From Saccharothrix syringae (GTDB lineage: Bacteria; Actinomycetota; Actinomycetes; Mycobacteriales; Pseudonocardiaceae): a DNA stretch of 64,000 bases. The notes beneath the pieces are model-generated. The model worked only from the letters and a program-made list of their open reading frames with translations, made no database searches and was not told the DNA's origin. The DNA lies in assembly GCF_009498035.1 (NCBI RefSeq), contig NZ_CP034550.1, positions 10,416,001 to 10,480,000 of the forward strand, given 5' to 3'. Made by a program: the position numbers and the translations under genes. Shown one piece after another: positions 25,774 through 33,497 of the stretch (the stretch's first letter is position 1; each line of letters starts with the position of its first letter).

Positions 25774-25809
25774 ATCGAGGGGCACCTCCGCCCGGAGGTG
25801 CCCCTCGAT
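25774..25809 (+). terminator. Terminator of aspC
   Basis: A 17-bp perfect inverted repeat (25774-25790 with 25793-25809) with a minimal loop, 15 bp after the aspC stop codon. Confidence 0.8.
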
Positions 25810-25830
25810 GTGCGCGACCTACACCCACGA

Positions 25831-25846
25831 TGTGAGTTAAATCACC
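25831..25846. promoter_or_regulatory. CRP/GlxR-type binding site
   Basis: TGTGAGTTAAATCACC matches the actinobacterial GlxR/Crp consensus TGTGANNTANNTCACA at all but the last base. It lies 118 bp upstream of the MmpS-like gene in an otherwise GC-rich region and probably controls it in response to cAMP. Inferred from the motif. Confidence 0.55.
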
Positions 25847-25963
25847 CGAAAGAACTGGCAGCTCCACGCTCCGCAACCCCTTTGGGCGACTGCTGTAACC
25901 GTCGGTAGAACGGTACCGATGGTCCGTTCAGACCAGCACCCCTTCGCCCGAGGAGCCCAACCC

Positions 25964-26359
25964 ATGACGACGGAGCCCACCGAGCCCGAGCCCGAGCGCC
26001 GGTCCGGCAGGTGGCTGGTGGTGGCGGCCTGCGCGGTGCTCGTGGCGGGCGCCGTCGCGCTCGTGCTGTGGGTGACGGCCCCGGACCCACCGGTCCACCT
26101 CGTCTACGACGTCACCGGCACCGCCGAGCGCGTCACCGTCACCTACTCCACCGCGGGCGGGACGCACCGCGAGGAGCTGGCCGAGCTGCCCTGGCACCAG
26201 GAGCTCACCGTCCCGGAGAAGCCCGAGCCCGGCGTCCTCACCGTGACCATCGGCCCGCAGGGCGGCGACGTGGCGTGCCAGGTCCTCGTGGACGGCGAGG
26301 AGCGGCGCTCGGCAACGGCCACCGGCGCGCGCACCAGCGCCCTGTGCGACGGCTTCTAA
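25964..26359 (+). CDS. MmpS-family-like membrane protein
   Basis: 131 residues. A short cytoplasmic tail and one transmembrane helix (about 18-40) precede an extracellular beta-rich domain. Its pattern (VYDVTGTAERVTVTYST ... LPWHQEL ... VACQVLVDGEE ... CDGF) resembles MmpS accessory proteins of MmpL transporters. The ATG at 25964 has GAGGAG upstream; an earlier GTG-type extension is rejected. No mmpL partner is nearby. The stop codon TAA touches the left end of an IS remnant. Confidence 0.75.
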   Translation: MTTEPTEPEPERRSGRWLVVAACAVLVAGAVALVLWVTAPDPPVHLVYDVTGTAERVTVTYSTAGGTHREELAELPWHQELTVPEKPEPGVLTVTIGPQGGDVACQVLVDGEERRSATATGARTSALCDGF

Positions 26360-26756
26360 GAGCTGTTCGAGGTTCGGATCCGGGTCGGCCCCCGTGGTGT
26401 GCTGGTCGGGGCTGGTAGTACCCGGGTGTGGCGCGTTTCGACCTGACCGAGCCGCACGTGCCGGTGGCGACCACGGGGCCGTTGCCGCGTCGGGTGCGCG
26501 AGCAGTTCAACGGCATCCTGTGGCGGTTCCGCACCGGGTCGGGTTGGAACTGGTGGTCGTGGACTCCACGATCGTGCGGGCGCATCACGAAGAGGAAAAA
26601 GGGGCTCCGCCGCCCACGCCGGACACGGCCGGTGCGGCCTGGCCACCCGCTACGCCAAGTCACCGAAGGGCTATGAGGCCGGACTGCGCCCGCGAGGAGC
26701 GATCATGTGGCCGAGGCCCCCGACCCCAACCACATGATCCAAGCCCCGAACGGCTC
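26360..26756 (+). mobile_element. Internally deleted IS5-type element (MITE-like)
   Basis: About 397 bp bounded by imperfect inverted repeats (left from 26360, right ending at 26756; about 14 of 19 positions match). Inside, pieces of one IS5-family transposase remain in order, but most of the middle is missing. The element fills exactly the space between the stop codons of the MmpS-like gene and hadB. Flanks CTAA and CTAG resemble a degenerate 4-bp target duplication. Confidence 0.65.
26428..26727 (+). pseudogene. IS5-family transposase remnant
   Basis: The N-terminal segment (VARFDLTEPHVPVATTG, FNGILWRFRTGSGW) is followed in another frame by the first catalytic Asp motif (VVDSTIVRAH). In a third frame the C-terminal end (LATRYAKSPKGYEAGLRPRG) is followed by a stop. 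The region carrying the second Asp and the Glu is deleted. It cannot make an active transposase but could be moved in trans. Confidence 0.75.
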
Positions 26757-27179
26757 CTAGGGCAGCCGCACGCGGGCGAACGCACCGCCCAGCACCGACT
26801 TGCCCTCGAACGCGGCCGTCACGTGCACCCGGAACGTCCCGTCCTCCAGGACCTTGGCCACCTTCCCGGTGACCTCCACCAGCGCGCCCTCGTCGTCGTC
26901 GGGCACCGGCACCGGCCTCCCGAACCGCACGCCGTACTCGACCACGGCACCCGGGTCGCCGACCCAGTCCGTCACCACGCGCCCGGCCAGCGCCATCGTC
27001 AGCATCCCGTGCGCGATGACCCCCGGCAGCCCCACCTCGCGCGCGAACCGCTCGTTCCAGTGGATCGGGTTGAAGTCACCCGAAGCCCCCGCGTAGCGCA
27101 CCAGGTCGGCCCGCGTCACCCGCACCGACAGCGGGGGCAGCTCGTCCCCGACGGCAACCTCGGCAGCAGTGATCATCAC
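26757..27179 (-). CDS. hadB: MaoC-like (R)-hydratase, HadB type
   Basis: 140 residues, single hot-dog domain with the hydratase-2 motif YAGASGDFNPIHW (Asp and His catalytic) at about 29-41. In mycobacteria HadB pairs with HadA or HadC as the FAS-II 3-hydroxyacyl-ACP dehydratase. It starts at GTG 27179 or ATG 27176, overlapping the hadA stop. No hadC follows; the gene ends at the border of the IS remnant. Confidence 0.88.
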   Translation of the reverse strand: MMITAAEVAVGDELPPLSVRVTRADLVRYAGASGDFNPIHWNERFAREVGLPGVIAHGMLTMALAGRVVTDWVGDPGAVVEYGVRFGRPVPVPDDDEGALVEVTGKVAKVLEDGTFRVHVTAAFEGKSVLGGAFARVRLP

Positions 27180-27625
27180 GCCCCCTCCCCCCGCACCACC
27201 AGCGTCGACTTGGCAGTGGTCACCGGGGCCCCCTCCGCATCGGTGATCTCGGCCCGCAGCGCCAGCAGGTCGTTCCCCATCCGGGAGGTGATGTTGTCCA
27301 CGTGCAGCACCGTCGACAGCACGTCCCCCGCCCGGATCGGCCGGTGGTGGACGAACGACTGGTCCCCGTGCACCACCCGGCCGTAGTCCAGCCCCAGCTC
27401 CGGGTCCGAGACGATCACGTCGTTCACCTTCAGCGACAGCACCACCGCGAACGTGGGCGGCGCGATCACGTCCTCGTGCCCCAACCCCCGGGCGACCTCG
27501 GGGTCGAAGTGCACGGGGTTGGTCTCCCCGATCGCCAGGGCGAACTCGCGGATCTTCTCGCGCCCGACCTCGTAGGCCGGCGACGGCGGGTAGGCACGTC
27601 CGATGAAGGACTGGTCAAGAGGCAC
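27176..27625 (-). CDS. hadA: MaoC-like dehydratase partner subunit, HadA type
   Basis: 149 residues. The hot-dog fold lacks the catalytic Asp-His motif of HadB and carries a long central helix region for the substrate channel (PPTFAVVLSLKVND). It forms a heterodimer with HadB. It lies between rpmG (upstream, 62 bp) and hadB (overlapping), the same order as Rv0634B-Rv0635-Rv0636. In an organism without mycolic acids the substrate is likely an ordinary fatty-acyl chain; that is inference. Confidence 0.88.
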   Translation of the reverse strand: MPLDQSFIGRAYPPSPAYEVGREKIREFALAIGETNPVHFDPEVARGLGHEDVIAPPTFAVVLSLKVNDVIVSDPELGLDYGRVVHGDQSFVHHRPIRAGDVLSTVLHVDNITSRMGNDLLALRAEITDAEGAPVTTAKSTLVVRGEGA

Positions 27626-27647
27626 AGGGGGAGGTTATACGCGAAAA

Positions 27648-27674
27648 GGCCCGCCCCCGGGACGGGGACGGGCC
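27648..27674 (-). terminator. Terminator after rpmG
   Basis: Minus-strand hairpin with GGCCCG/CGGGCC outer arms and a CCCCG/CGGGG inner arm, followed directly by TTTTCGCG. It lies between rpmG and hadA, so hadAB may need read-through or its own promoter. Confidence 0.7.
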
Positions 27675-27687
27675 CAGAAGACCAACC

Positions 27688-27852
27688 TCAGCGCGTTTCC
27701 TTGTGCGCCCGGTGGGTCTTGCAGTTCGGGCAGAACTTCTTGATCTCCAGGCGGTCCGGGTCGTTGCGCCGGTTCTTCCTGGTGATGTAGTTCCGGTGCT
27801 TGCACTCCTCGCACGCGAGGGTGATCTTGGGGCGTACGTCGGTTGCAGCCAC
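27688..27852 (-). CDS. rpmG: 50S ribosomal protein L33
   Basis: 54 residues starting with GTG at 27852 ([17 protein letters not shown]). It retains both CxxC pairs (Cys 14/17 and 41/44), so it is the zinc-binding (C+) form. Zinc-independent L33 paralogs are often induced under zinc starvation; this copy sits at the housekeeping locus. Three GTGGTTCC direct repeats lie 95-160 bp upstream. Confidence 0.95.
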   Translation of the reverse strand: MAATDVRPKITLACEECKHRNYITRKNRRNDPDRLEIKKFCPNCKTHRAHKETR

Positions 27853-27978
27853 GGTCCTTGCCTTTCTAGAGCTCGGCGTCCCCGTCCCAACCGGGCACCC
27901 GTGGCGGGCTTACCACCAACGGCGGGGTGGGCGGTCCCGACAAACGAAGGAACCACCAGTTCCAGCCCCCACCCCGCC

Positions 27979-28012
27979 AACGGAACCACTCAAACCGCGA
28001 ACGGAACCACTC
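27979..28012. repeat. 21-bp-spaced direct repeats upstream of rpmG
   Basis: AACGGAACCACTC occurs at 27979-27991 and 28000-28012 (21-bp period, two helical turns), with a weaker third copy near 27946. They lie upstream of rpmG on the minus strand and look like a tandem protein-binding site. Confidence 0.45.
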
Positions 28013-28020
28013 GGGGGGAT

Positions 28021-28070
28021 CCAAGGGGGGCGTGCCCCCCTTGGGCGGGGTCCGGGGGCCGCGCCCCCGG
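28021..28070 (-). terminator. Tandem GC hairpins downstream of tRNA-Met
   Basis: Two perfect inverted repeats, 10 bp (28021-28030 with 28035-28044) and 8 bp (28052-28059 with 28063-28070), lie 58 bp past the tRNA-Met 3' end. They probably terminate the tRNA-Thr/tRNA-Met transcript. Confidence 0.6.
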
Positions 28071-28127
28071 TGTGATGCGGAGCGAGCCAGGTCCGCGCAC
28101 TCCGCGGACATGGCTCACCCACTCGCG

Positions 28128-28200
28128 TAGCGGTGGCCGGACTTGAACCGGCGACACAGCGATTATGAGCCGCTTGCTCTACCGACTGAGCTACACCGCT
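28128..28200 (-). tRNA. tRNA-Met (anticodon CAT)
   Basis: A 73-nt cloverleaf with acceptor AGCGGTG/CACCGCT, D arm GCTCAGTCGGTAGAGC, anticodon loop CTCATAA and T arm GCCGGTTCAAGTCCGGC. The first acceptor pair is A-T rather than a mismatch and the T arm is standard, so it is an elongator type. No encoded CCA. Confidence 0.95.
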
Positions 28201-28247
28201 TCACATGACTGAAGCCGCAGTGATCGCTCACCACGGCCGCTGTCATA

Positions 28248-28323
28248 TGGAGCCCCTTTACGGAATCGAACCGTAGACCTTCTCCTTACCATGGAGACGC
28301 TCTGCCGACTGAGCTAAAGGGGC
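28248..28323 (-). tRNA. tRNA-Thr (anticodon GGT)
   Basis: Acceptor GCCCCTT/AAGGGGC, anticodon loop ATGGTAA, T arm TACGGTTCGATTCCGTA, discriminator T and an encoded CCA end at 28248-28250. It lies 47 bp upstream of tRNA-Met; the pair matches thrT-metT next to rpmG in mycobacteria. Confidence 0.95.
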
Positions 28324-28389
28324 TTGCTCTCTTGCAGCGATAGGAACTCTACAACACACCCTCCGCCAGAGTGAAATCGGGGGGCCCGC

Positions 28390-30993
28390 TCAGTGCACCA
28401 GAGTGAGCACCGTCTCATCCCGGGCACCCCTGACCTGCACCGTTCGCGCCCGCAGCCACGCCTCGAAGCGCTCCTCGGACAGCGGCCGGGAGATCAGGTA
28501 GCCCTGGGCGACGTCGCAGCCCATGCCGACGAGCTGGTCGCGGGCCGCGTCGTCCTCCACGCCCTCGGCGACCACGGTGAGTTGGAGCGAGTGACCCAGT
28601 TCCACGATCGAGCGAACCACGGCCATGTCACCCAGGTCGGTGCCCATGCCGAGCACGAAGCTCTTGTCGATCTTGACCTCGTCCACGGGCAGCTGCCGCA
28701 GGTAGGCCAGCGACGAGTAGCCGGTGCCGAAGTCGTCCACGGCCAGCACGACGCCCATGGCGTGCAGGCGCCGCAGCACGGGCAGCGCCCGCTCCGGGTC
28801 GGCCATCACGCCGGACTCGGTCAGCTCGAAGGTGAGCAGCTCCGGCGGCACCTCGTGGCGCGCCAGCGCGGCGGCCACCCGGTCCGGGAACTCCGCGTCG
28901 GCCAGCGTGCGCACGGACAGGTTCACCGCGATCGACATGCGCAGCCCGCGGTCGAGCCAGCGGCGCACCCGCTCCAGGGCCTTGTCCATCACGAAGTCGG
29001 TCAGCACGTCGACCAGGCCGGTGGCCTCGACGGCGGGCACGAACTCGTCGGGGTCGACCCGGCCGAACTCGGGGTGCTTCCAGCGCACCAGCGCCTCCGC
29101 GCCCACCACCTGGCGGCTGGGCAGCGCGACCTTGGGCTGGTAGTGCACCGAGATCTGGCCGTTCTCCAGCGCCGAGCGGAACTGGGTGACCAGCTGGAAC
29201 CGGCGCAGGAAGATCTGGCCCATGCTGGGCGCGTACTGGCGCAGCGGCTCGTTCTCGCTGGTCGCCCGCACGGCCACGTCGGCGCGCTGGAGCAGCGCGT
29301 CCGGGTCGGGCTCCTCGACGTCGCAGTCCGTCGTGGTGACCCAGCCGACGACCGCGCCCGCCTCCACGGTGAGCCGGTCGACGGGGTAGGGCATGGACAG
29401 CGCGGAGCGCAGCCGCTCGGCGATCTCCTGGATGCGCTCGGCCTGCCGGTCCAGCAGCAGCGCGGCGAACGCGCCGCCCTCCAGCCGCGCCAGCGGCACC
29501 TCCGGGCCCAGCTCGTCGCGCAGCCGCCGGCCCGCGGCGACGACCATCCGGTTGCCCCACGCCTGGCCCAGCGCGTCCGACACCGTCGACAGCACGGTCA
29601 GGTCGATCCGGACCACCACGGCCTCGTCGGCCTGGCGCATCGGCTCGCTCGCGGCCTCGCGGAAGCCGGGCCGGTTGAGCAGGCCGGTCAGCGGGTCGTG
29701 GTAGGCGTCGTGGCGCAGCCTGGCCAGCAGCCGCCGGTTGTCCACCGCGGTGGACAGGTGGCTGGCCAGCGTGCGCAGCAGCTGGATGTCGGCCCTGCCG
29801 AAGCCGCGCCAGCGGCTGAGCCGGTCGTGCACCTCGACCGCGCCGAGCAGCTGGGTGGCCCCGCGCAGCGGCACGACCAGCACCTCCTGCGCGTCGCGGC
29901 GCTTGAGCGACTCGGCGACCTCGTCACCGGCGTCGACCACGCGGAAGTAGCGCACCTGGGCGCCGGGGAGCTGGAGCACGGCGTCCTCGCGCAGCACCCG
30001 CGGGTCCTCGCGGCGCATGCTCGGCGGCAGCGGCTCGCCCGCCACGAACGTGCGCATCGGCGCCTGCGGGTCGGTGCGCAGCCGCAGCACGACCCGGTTG
30101 GCGTTGAGCTGCTCGCGGATGCGCTCGGCGATCAGCTGCCACTCGTCGTCCTCGGCGCGGCCGTCGTCGTCGTCCGGCGCGGTGCCGCGCGGGCCGGTGG
30201 CGTGGCGGCCGGAGCGGGCCACCCGCAGCGAGACCTCGCTGAGCGCCTCCAGGTCGCGCTGCTCGCGCAGCAGGCCCGAGTAGGCCAGGTAGATGGCGGT
30301 GATGCCGGCGAACACCAGGCCGATGAGCAGGCCGCCCCACGGCGCGCGGGTGGCGATCTCGTAGCCGACCAGGCCCGCCGAGGTGTTCAGCAGCGCCACC
30401 ACCAGGGTCTGCAGCACCAGGCGCAGCGACGGGCCGACCCGCATGCCCTTGCCCATGGTGCGCAGCGCGGTCAGGCCGAGCACGCTGGCCAGCAGCGGCA
30501 CCGCGATGGTGCCCACGAACGCGCCCGCCCACACCGGGCCGTCGCGCCCCAGGAGCTGCTGGACCCACTCGGCGACCGCGAAGGCCAGCGAGATCTCCAT
30601 GAACATCAGGCCCGCGTTGTAGACGGCGCGGTCGAGCACGCGGCGGCCCAGCAGCGTGCCGACGCCCGCGACCACGTGCGCGGCCAGCACGATCTCGAAG
30701 GGCGCCACCAGCAGGCCGAGCACCAGCGGGATCTCGGTGAAGGAGATGGTCCAGGCCACGCCGCTGCGGACGTCGACGTTGATGGCCAGCTGCTCGGCCA
30801 GCAGGAAGCCGACCACCAGCAGCGGACCGACCCACAGCAGGTCGTCGTCGATGCGGTCGTCGGGCAGCCAGGTGCCGACGACGAACGCGGACAGCGCGCC
30901 CGCGACGAGGAGCAGGCCCGCGAACACGGTGAAAGCGCGGTTCGCCGACCGGGGCGGCGCGCCCGGCGCGGTGACCGACGCGTGGTCGGACAT
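28390..30993 (-). CDS. Membrane GAF-GGDEF-EAL protein, predicted c-di-GMP phosphodiesterase
   Basis: 867 residues from the ATG at 30993, preceded by GAGGAGG. A multi-spanning N-terminus (residues 20-245, about eight to ten helices, MASE-like) is followed by a GAF-like domain (about 283-420), a GGDEF-type domain (425-580) and an EAL domain (595-850). The GGDEF signature is degenerate (EGGAF at 505-509), so cyclase activity is unlikely. The EAL domain is intact: EAL at 633-635, catalytic acids in FELTES, DDFGTGYSS and VAEGVED, and the QGY motif. It probably degrades c-di-GMP in response to a membrane or GAF signal. Confidence 0.93.
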   Translation of the reverse strand: MSDHASVTAPGAPPRSANRAFTVFAGLLLVAGALSAFVVGTWLPDDRIDDDLLWVGPLLVVGFLLAEQLAINVDVRSGVAWTISFTEIPLVLGLLVAPFEIVLAAHVVAGVGTLLGRRVLDRAVYNAGLMFMEISLAFAVAEWVQQLLGRDGPVWAGAFVGTIAVPLLASVLGLTALRTMGKGMRVGPSLRLVLQTLVVALLNTSAGLVGYEIATRAPWGGLLIGLVFAGITAIYLAYSGLLREQRDLEALSEVSLRVARSGRHATGPRGTAPDDDDGRAEDDEWQLIAERIREQLNANRVVLRLRTDPQAPMRTFVAGEPLPPSMRREDPRVLREDAVLQLPGAQVRYFRVVDAGDEVAESLKRRDAQEVLVVPLRGATQLLGAVEVHDRLSRWRGFGRADIQLLRTLASHLSTAVDNRRLLARLRHDAYHDPLTGLLNRPGFREAASEPMRQADEAVVVRIDLTVLSTVSDALGQAWGNRMVVAAGRRLRDELGPEVPLARLEGGAFAALLLDRQAERIQEIAERLRSALSMPYPVDRLTVEAGAVVGWVTTTDCDVEEPDPDALLQRADVAVRATSENEPLRQYAPSMGQIFLRRFQLVTQFRSALENGQISVHYQPKVALPSRQVVGAEALVRWKHPEFGRVDPDEFVPAVEATGLVDVLTDFVMDKALERVRRWLDRGLRMSIAVNLSVRTLADAEFPDRVAAALARHEVPPELLTFELTESGVMADPERALPVLRRLHAMGVVLAVDDFGTGYSSLAYLRQLPVDEVKIDKSFVLGMGTDLGDMAVVRSIVELGHSLQLTVVAEGVEDDAARDQLVGMGCDVAQGYLISRPLSEERFEAWLRARTVQVRGARDETVLTLVH

Positions 30994-31361
30994 CCAGCCT
31001 CCTCGTCGGCCGTCGTCTCGGTGGGCCGGGTCGCGGCCTGCGGGCTCCTGGCGTGACTGAGGGGTCCCGAACACCGACCAGGACCCCTCCAAGGCTGCCA
31101 ATGTACCCCGGTCGGGGGACGAAACGGCAGGTCGAATACCCAATTGCCACGACAAGTAACGGATCGGTGCCCCCGCTCGGCTGCGGGTGGAGCAATGCCA
31201 CCGGCCGTCCGGGAAGGAGATGTGGATCACTTCTCCGAGTGGTCCGGACCAGGCCGCCGCGGCATGACGCCTGCTCGGCGGGGGTGGGCCGCGGGCGCGG
31301 TCCGGACGGCGCGCGGAACCGGTTACGGCGCTCCGGAACCCCGTAGCGGGCGGGGTGCCCG
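30994..31361. other. Intergenic region between the divergent EAL and GNAT genes
   Basis: 368 bp. Somewhat AT-richer around 31085-31165 (CCAATGTACC, GAATACCCAATTGCC), presumably the two divergent promoters, but no hexamer pair is convincing. I see no gene here. Confidence 0.5.
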
Positions 31362-32171
31362 GTGCGGTTGGGTTCGGCCGTGGACCCCTTGCTCCCGAAC
31401 TTCCCGCCCGTCGCCGACCCGTACTCGTTCACCGAGCTGCCCGAGGACGCGCTCAACGCCACCTGGGGCGCGCTGCGGACGCACTCGCTGGCCTGGCACC
31501 CCGACGCGGACCTGGACGAGCAGCTGCGACGGTGGCCGCTGACCGGTGGAGGGGACCCCGACACGGCCGCGGTGGTGACCGTGCCCAGCCGCGCGGTGGC
31601 CGCCGCCGACGTGCTCGTGCGGCACGGCTTCGCGCCGCTGCTGGTCACCGCCGCCCGCCTGCCCGGCCGGGGTCGTGCTGGCGGCGGGGCGGTGGGCGTG
31701 CGCGAGCTGGTCGCGGCCGACCTCGACGCCGCGGTGGCGCTGCACCTGGAGACCGTGCGGTTCGACGGCCGGTTCGGCATGGTCACCGAGCGGCCGTCGA
31801 GCGCGGACCGGCTGCGCGAGCACGTCGCGGCCCTGCTCGACCGCGACGAGCCGTGCGCGTGGGTGGCCGAGGTCGGCGGCGAGCCCGCCGGGCTGCTGTA
31901 CTGCGACCTGCCGGGGCACTCGGACTGGATCGCCGGGCGGACGCGCGTGCGGCCGGTGGCGTACCTCGGGTTGCTGGGGGTGCGGGCGGAGCACCGGGGG
32001 CGGGGCGTGGGCGCCGCGCTGGCCGGGCACGCGCACCGGGTGCTGGACGGGGCGGGCGTCGGGGTGGTGCTGCTGCACCACGCCCTGCCGAACCCGCTGT
32101 CCACGCCGTTCTGGTACGGCCAGGGCTACCGCCCGCTGTGGACGACCTGGCAGCGGCGGCCCGCGCGGTAG
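31362..32171 (+). CDS. GNAT-family N-acetyltransferase
   Basis: 269 residues from GTG 31362; a second GTG at 31380 is equally possible. The C-terminal half (about 110-265) is a GNAT domain with the acetyl-CoA loop LLGVRAEHRGRGVGAAL at about 205-221. The N-terminal 100 residues look like a degenerate second GNAT-like domain. The substrate is unknown. Convergent with the next gene and divergent from the EAL gene. Confidence 0.82.
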   Translation: MRLGSAVDPLLPNFPPVADPYSFTELPEDALNATWGALRTHSLAWHPDADLDEQLRRWPLTGGGDPDTAAVVTVPSRAVAAADVLVRHGFAPLLVTAARLPGRGRAGGGAVGVRELVAADLDAAVALHLETVRFDGRFGMVTERPSSADRLREHVAALLDRDEPCAWVAEVGGEPAGLLYCDLPGHSDWIAGRTRVRPVAYLGLLGVRAEHRGRGVGAALAGHAHRVLDGAGVGVVLLHHALPNPLSTPFWYGQGYRPLWTTWQRRPAR

Positions 32172-32196
32172 CGCCCCCCGCTCGTCGGCCCCCTGC

Positions 32197-32688
32197 TCAC
32201 ACCCTGACCAGTTCCCTCCCCGACACGACCGGCGCACCCCGCCGTCCCCGCCGCACGTCGTCGAGCAGCCGGCGGGCCTCGGACGCCGCCGCGTGCTGCG
32301 CCGCACCGCTGCCGACCGCGTCGCGCAGCGCGAGCCAGACCGCGGCCTCGTCCTCCCGGACGGCGGCGAACAGCTGGTGCTGCTCGGGGTAGGGGTGCAG
32401 CGCGATCTGGTCGAGCCGGTCCCTGAGCGCGCCCAGCACGGCCTGGTCCACCCCACCGACCGCCACCAGCCGGTCGTACTTGGCGACCAGGTCGACCGAG
32501 GTCAGCTCGGTCGACGACAGCGGCCCGAAGTTGAGCACGGCGTTCAGCCCGTACTCCAGGTCGTCCGCGGCGTTGAGCAGTTCGCGCGCGTCGTCCGGAC
32601 GAGCCGGCGCGCGCCCGGTGTGCCGGACGACGAGACCGACGACGACGCCGAGGCCGAGGGCCGCGAGGCCGATGAGGAGTTCGCTCAT
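32197..32688 (-). CDS. Hypothetical membrane-anchored protein
   Basis: 163 residues from the ATG at 32688, with GGGGG just upstream. An N-terminal transmembrane helix (3-21) with inner-side arginines is followed by a helical, Asp/Leu-rich cytoplasmic-type domain ending in Arg-rich sequence. The family is not recognised. Proteins of this size and layout are common single-gene units in actinobacteria. Confidence 0.7.
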   Translation of the reverse strand: MSELLIGLAALGLGVVVGLVVRHTGRAPARPDDARELLNAADDLEYGLNAVLNFGPLSSTELTSVDLVAKYDRLVAVGGVDQAVLGALRDRLDQIALHPYPEQHQLFAAVREDEAAVWLALRDAVGSGAAQHAAASEARRLLDDVRRGRRGAPVVSGRELVRV

Positions 32689-32945
32689 GCCCCCCAGTCT
32701 CGGGGGCGGCGACCGGACCACCGGTCCCCCGCGCGGCAACGGGTCGATCGGGTCGCCGACCGGTCGGCCGCAGTTCGGCTGGGCTGTTCGGCGCAACCGA
32801 TCGGCGCACGGAGTACCACCCGACAAGGTGATCTCGCCTGGGCCAGCCGAGTGAAGCCGGTTCGCCGGGGTACTCGCGCCCCAGGTCGGGGCCTCCTAGG
32901 GAATGAGGGAATCGGGCGATGAGAAGGACGGGCGAGGGGGTCGTC

Positions 32946-33188
32946 ATGACCGTTGCCGAACAGCTGTCGAGCCGGGCCATGGCCGTGCTGCGGGCGGTCG
33001 CCGCGGGTCGGGCGCAGTTGACCGGGGGCTGCGAGCCGGCGCTCTACATCGACGGGCTGCCGTGCTGCGACCAGATGGTGTCGCACGACCTGGTGCACGC
33101 GGGGCTGCTGCGCGCGAGCCGGGTGGTGGGCCTGTACGAGCGCACGGAGGCCGAGCTGACGGACGCCGGGCGCGCCGCGATCACTTGA
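32946..33188 (+). CDS. Small hypothetical protein (possible winged-helix)
   Basis: 80 residues from ATG 32946, with GAGGGGG well placed; an ATG at 32919 would add nine residues. The predicted all-helical fold with a LTDAGRAAI ending resembles the wing end of MarR/PadR-type winged helices (LTxxGxxAL). Three cysteines lie in CEPALYIDGLPCC. The function is unknown. Its stop codon is 3 bp before a perfect LexA box. Confidence 0.6.
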   Translation: MTVAEQLSSRAMAVLRAVAAGRAQLTGGCEPALYIDGLPCCDQMVSHDLVHAGLLRASRVVGLYERTEAELTDAGRAAIT

Positions 33189-33191
33189 CCC

Positions 33192-33207
33192 TCGAACAGA
33201 CGTTCGA
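33192..33207. promoter_or_regulatory. LexA (SOS) box TCGAAC-N4-GTTCGA
   Basis: TCGAACAGACGTTCGA is an exact match to the mycobacterial LexA consensus, extended by a further C/G pair on both sides (33191-33208). A TATGCT hexamer follows at 33215-33220, so a plus-strand promoter start near 33227 would be LexA-repressed. The nearest downstream feature is a strong hairpin, not a recognised repair gene. Confidence 0.75.
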
Positions 33208-33227
33208 GATGGGTTATGCTGCATTGC

Positions 33228-33271
33228 GGGGCCGGCACGCAAGTGAGAGGAAGCACTTGCGCGCCGGCCCC
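33228..33271 (+). ncRNA. Candidate SOS-controlled structured transcript (18-bp hairpin)
   Basis: GGGGCCGGC-A-CGCAAGTG pairs with CACTTGCG-C-GCCGGCCCC: an 18-bp stem with one mismatch around an 8-base loop. It begins at the expected start of a transcript from the SOS-box promoter. It could be the 5' end of a small RNA or a terminator for the preceding 80-residue gene. The strand and RNA nature are inferred. Confidence 0.35.
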
Positions 33272-33463
33272 GCCCGCGTCCGCGGCGCCCAACCGGCCCG
33301 GACGCCCACGTCCCGCGACACCCGACGCCCCACCGGCGTCCCGTGACACCCGACGCCCCGTCGGCTCGCCGGCGTCCCCGCGCACCCGAACCGCCCTCAA
33401 CGCCCCCACCGGCGGCGAAAACCCGGCGCACCGACCACGGACGAGTGGTGCGACCAACGCGAA

Positions 33464-33497
33464 AAAGCCCCTGTGACCAGGTGGTCACAGGGGCTTT
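33464..33497 (-). terminator. Terminator of tRNA-Tyr (bidirectional)
   Basis: A 15-bp perfect stem (33464-33478 with 33483-33497) and 4-base loop, 11 bp past the tRNA-Tyr 3' end. It is flanked by A/T runs on both sides (TTTTTCG on the minus strand), so it could also end a plus-strand transcript from the SOS-box region. Confidence 0.85.

Noticed and set aside
28021..28070. Possible CRISPR-like or REP repeat array
   Set aside because: There are only two hairpins of different sequence with no regular spacers; they are better explained as terminators after tRNA-Met.
33216..33476. An 86-codon frame downstream of the SOS box
   Set aside because: It starts inside the putative -10 element, has no ribosome-binding site and is Pro/Arg/Thr-rich without structure, so it was not called as a gene.
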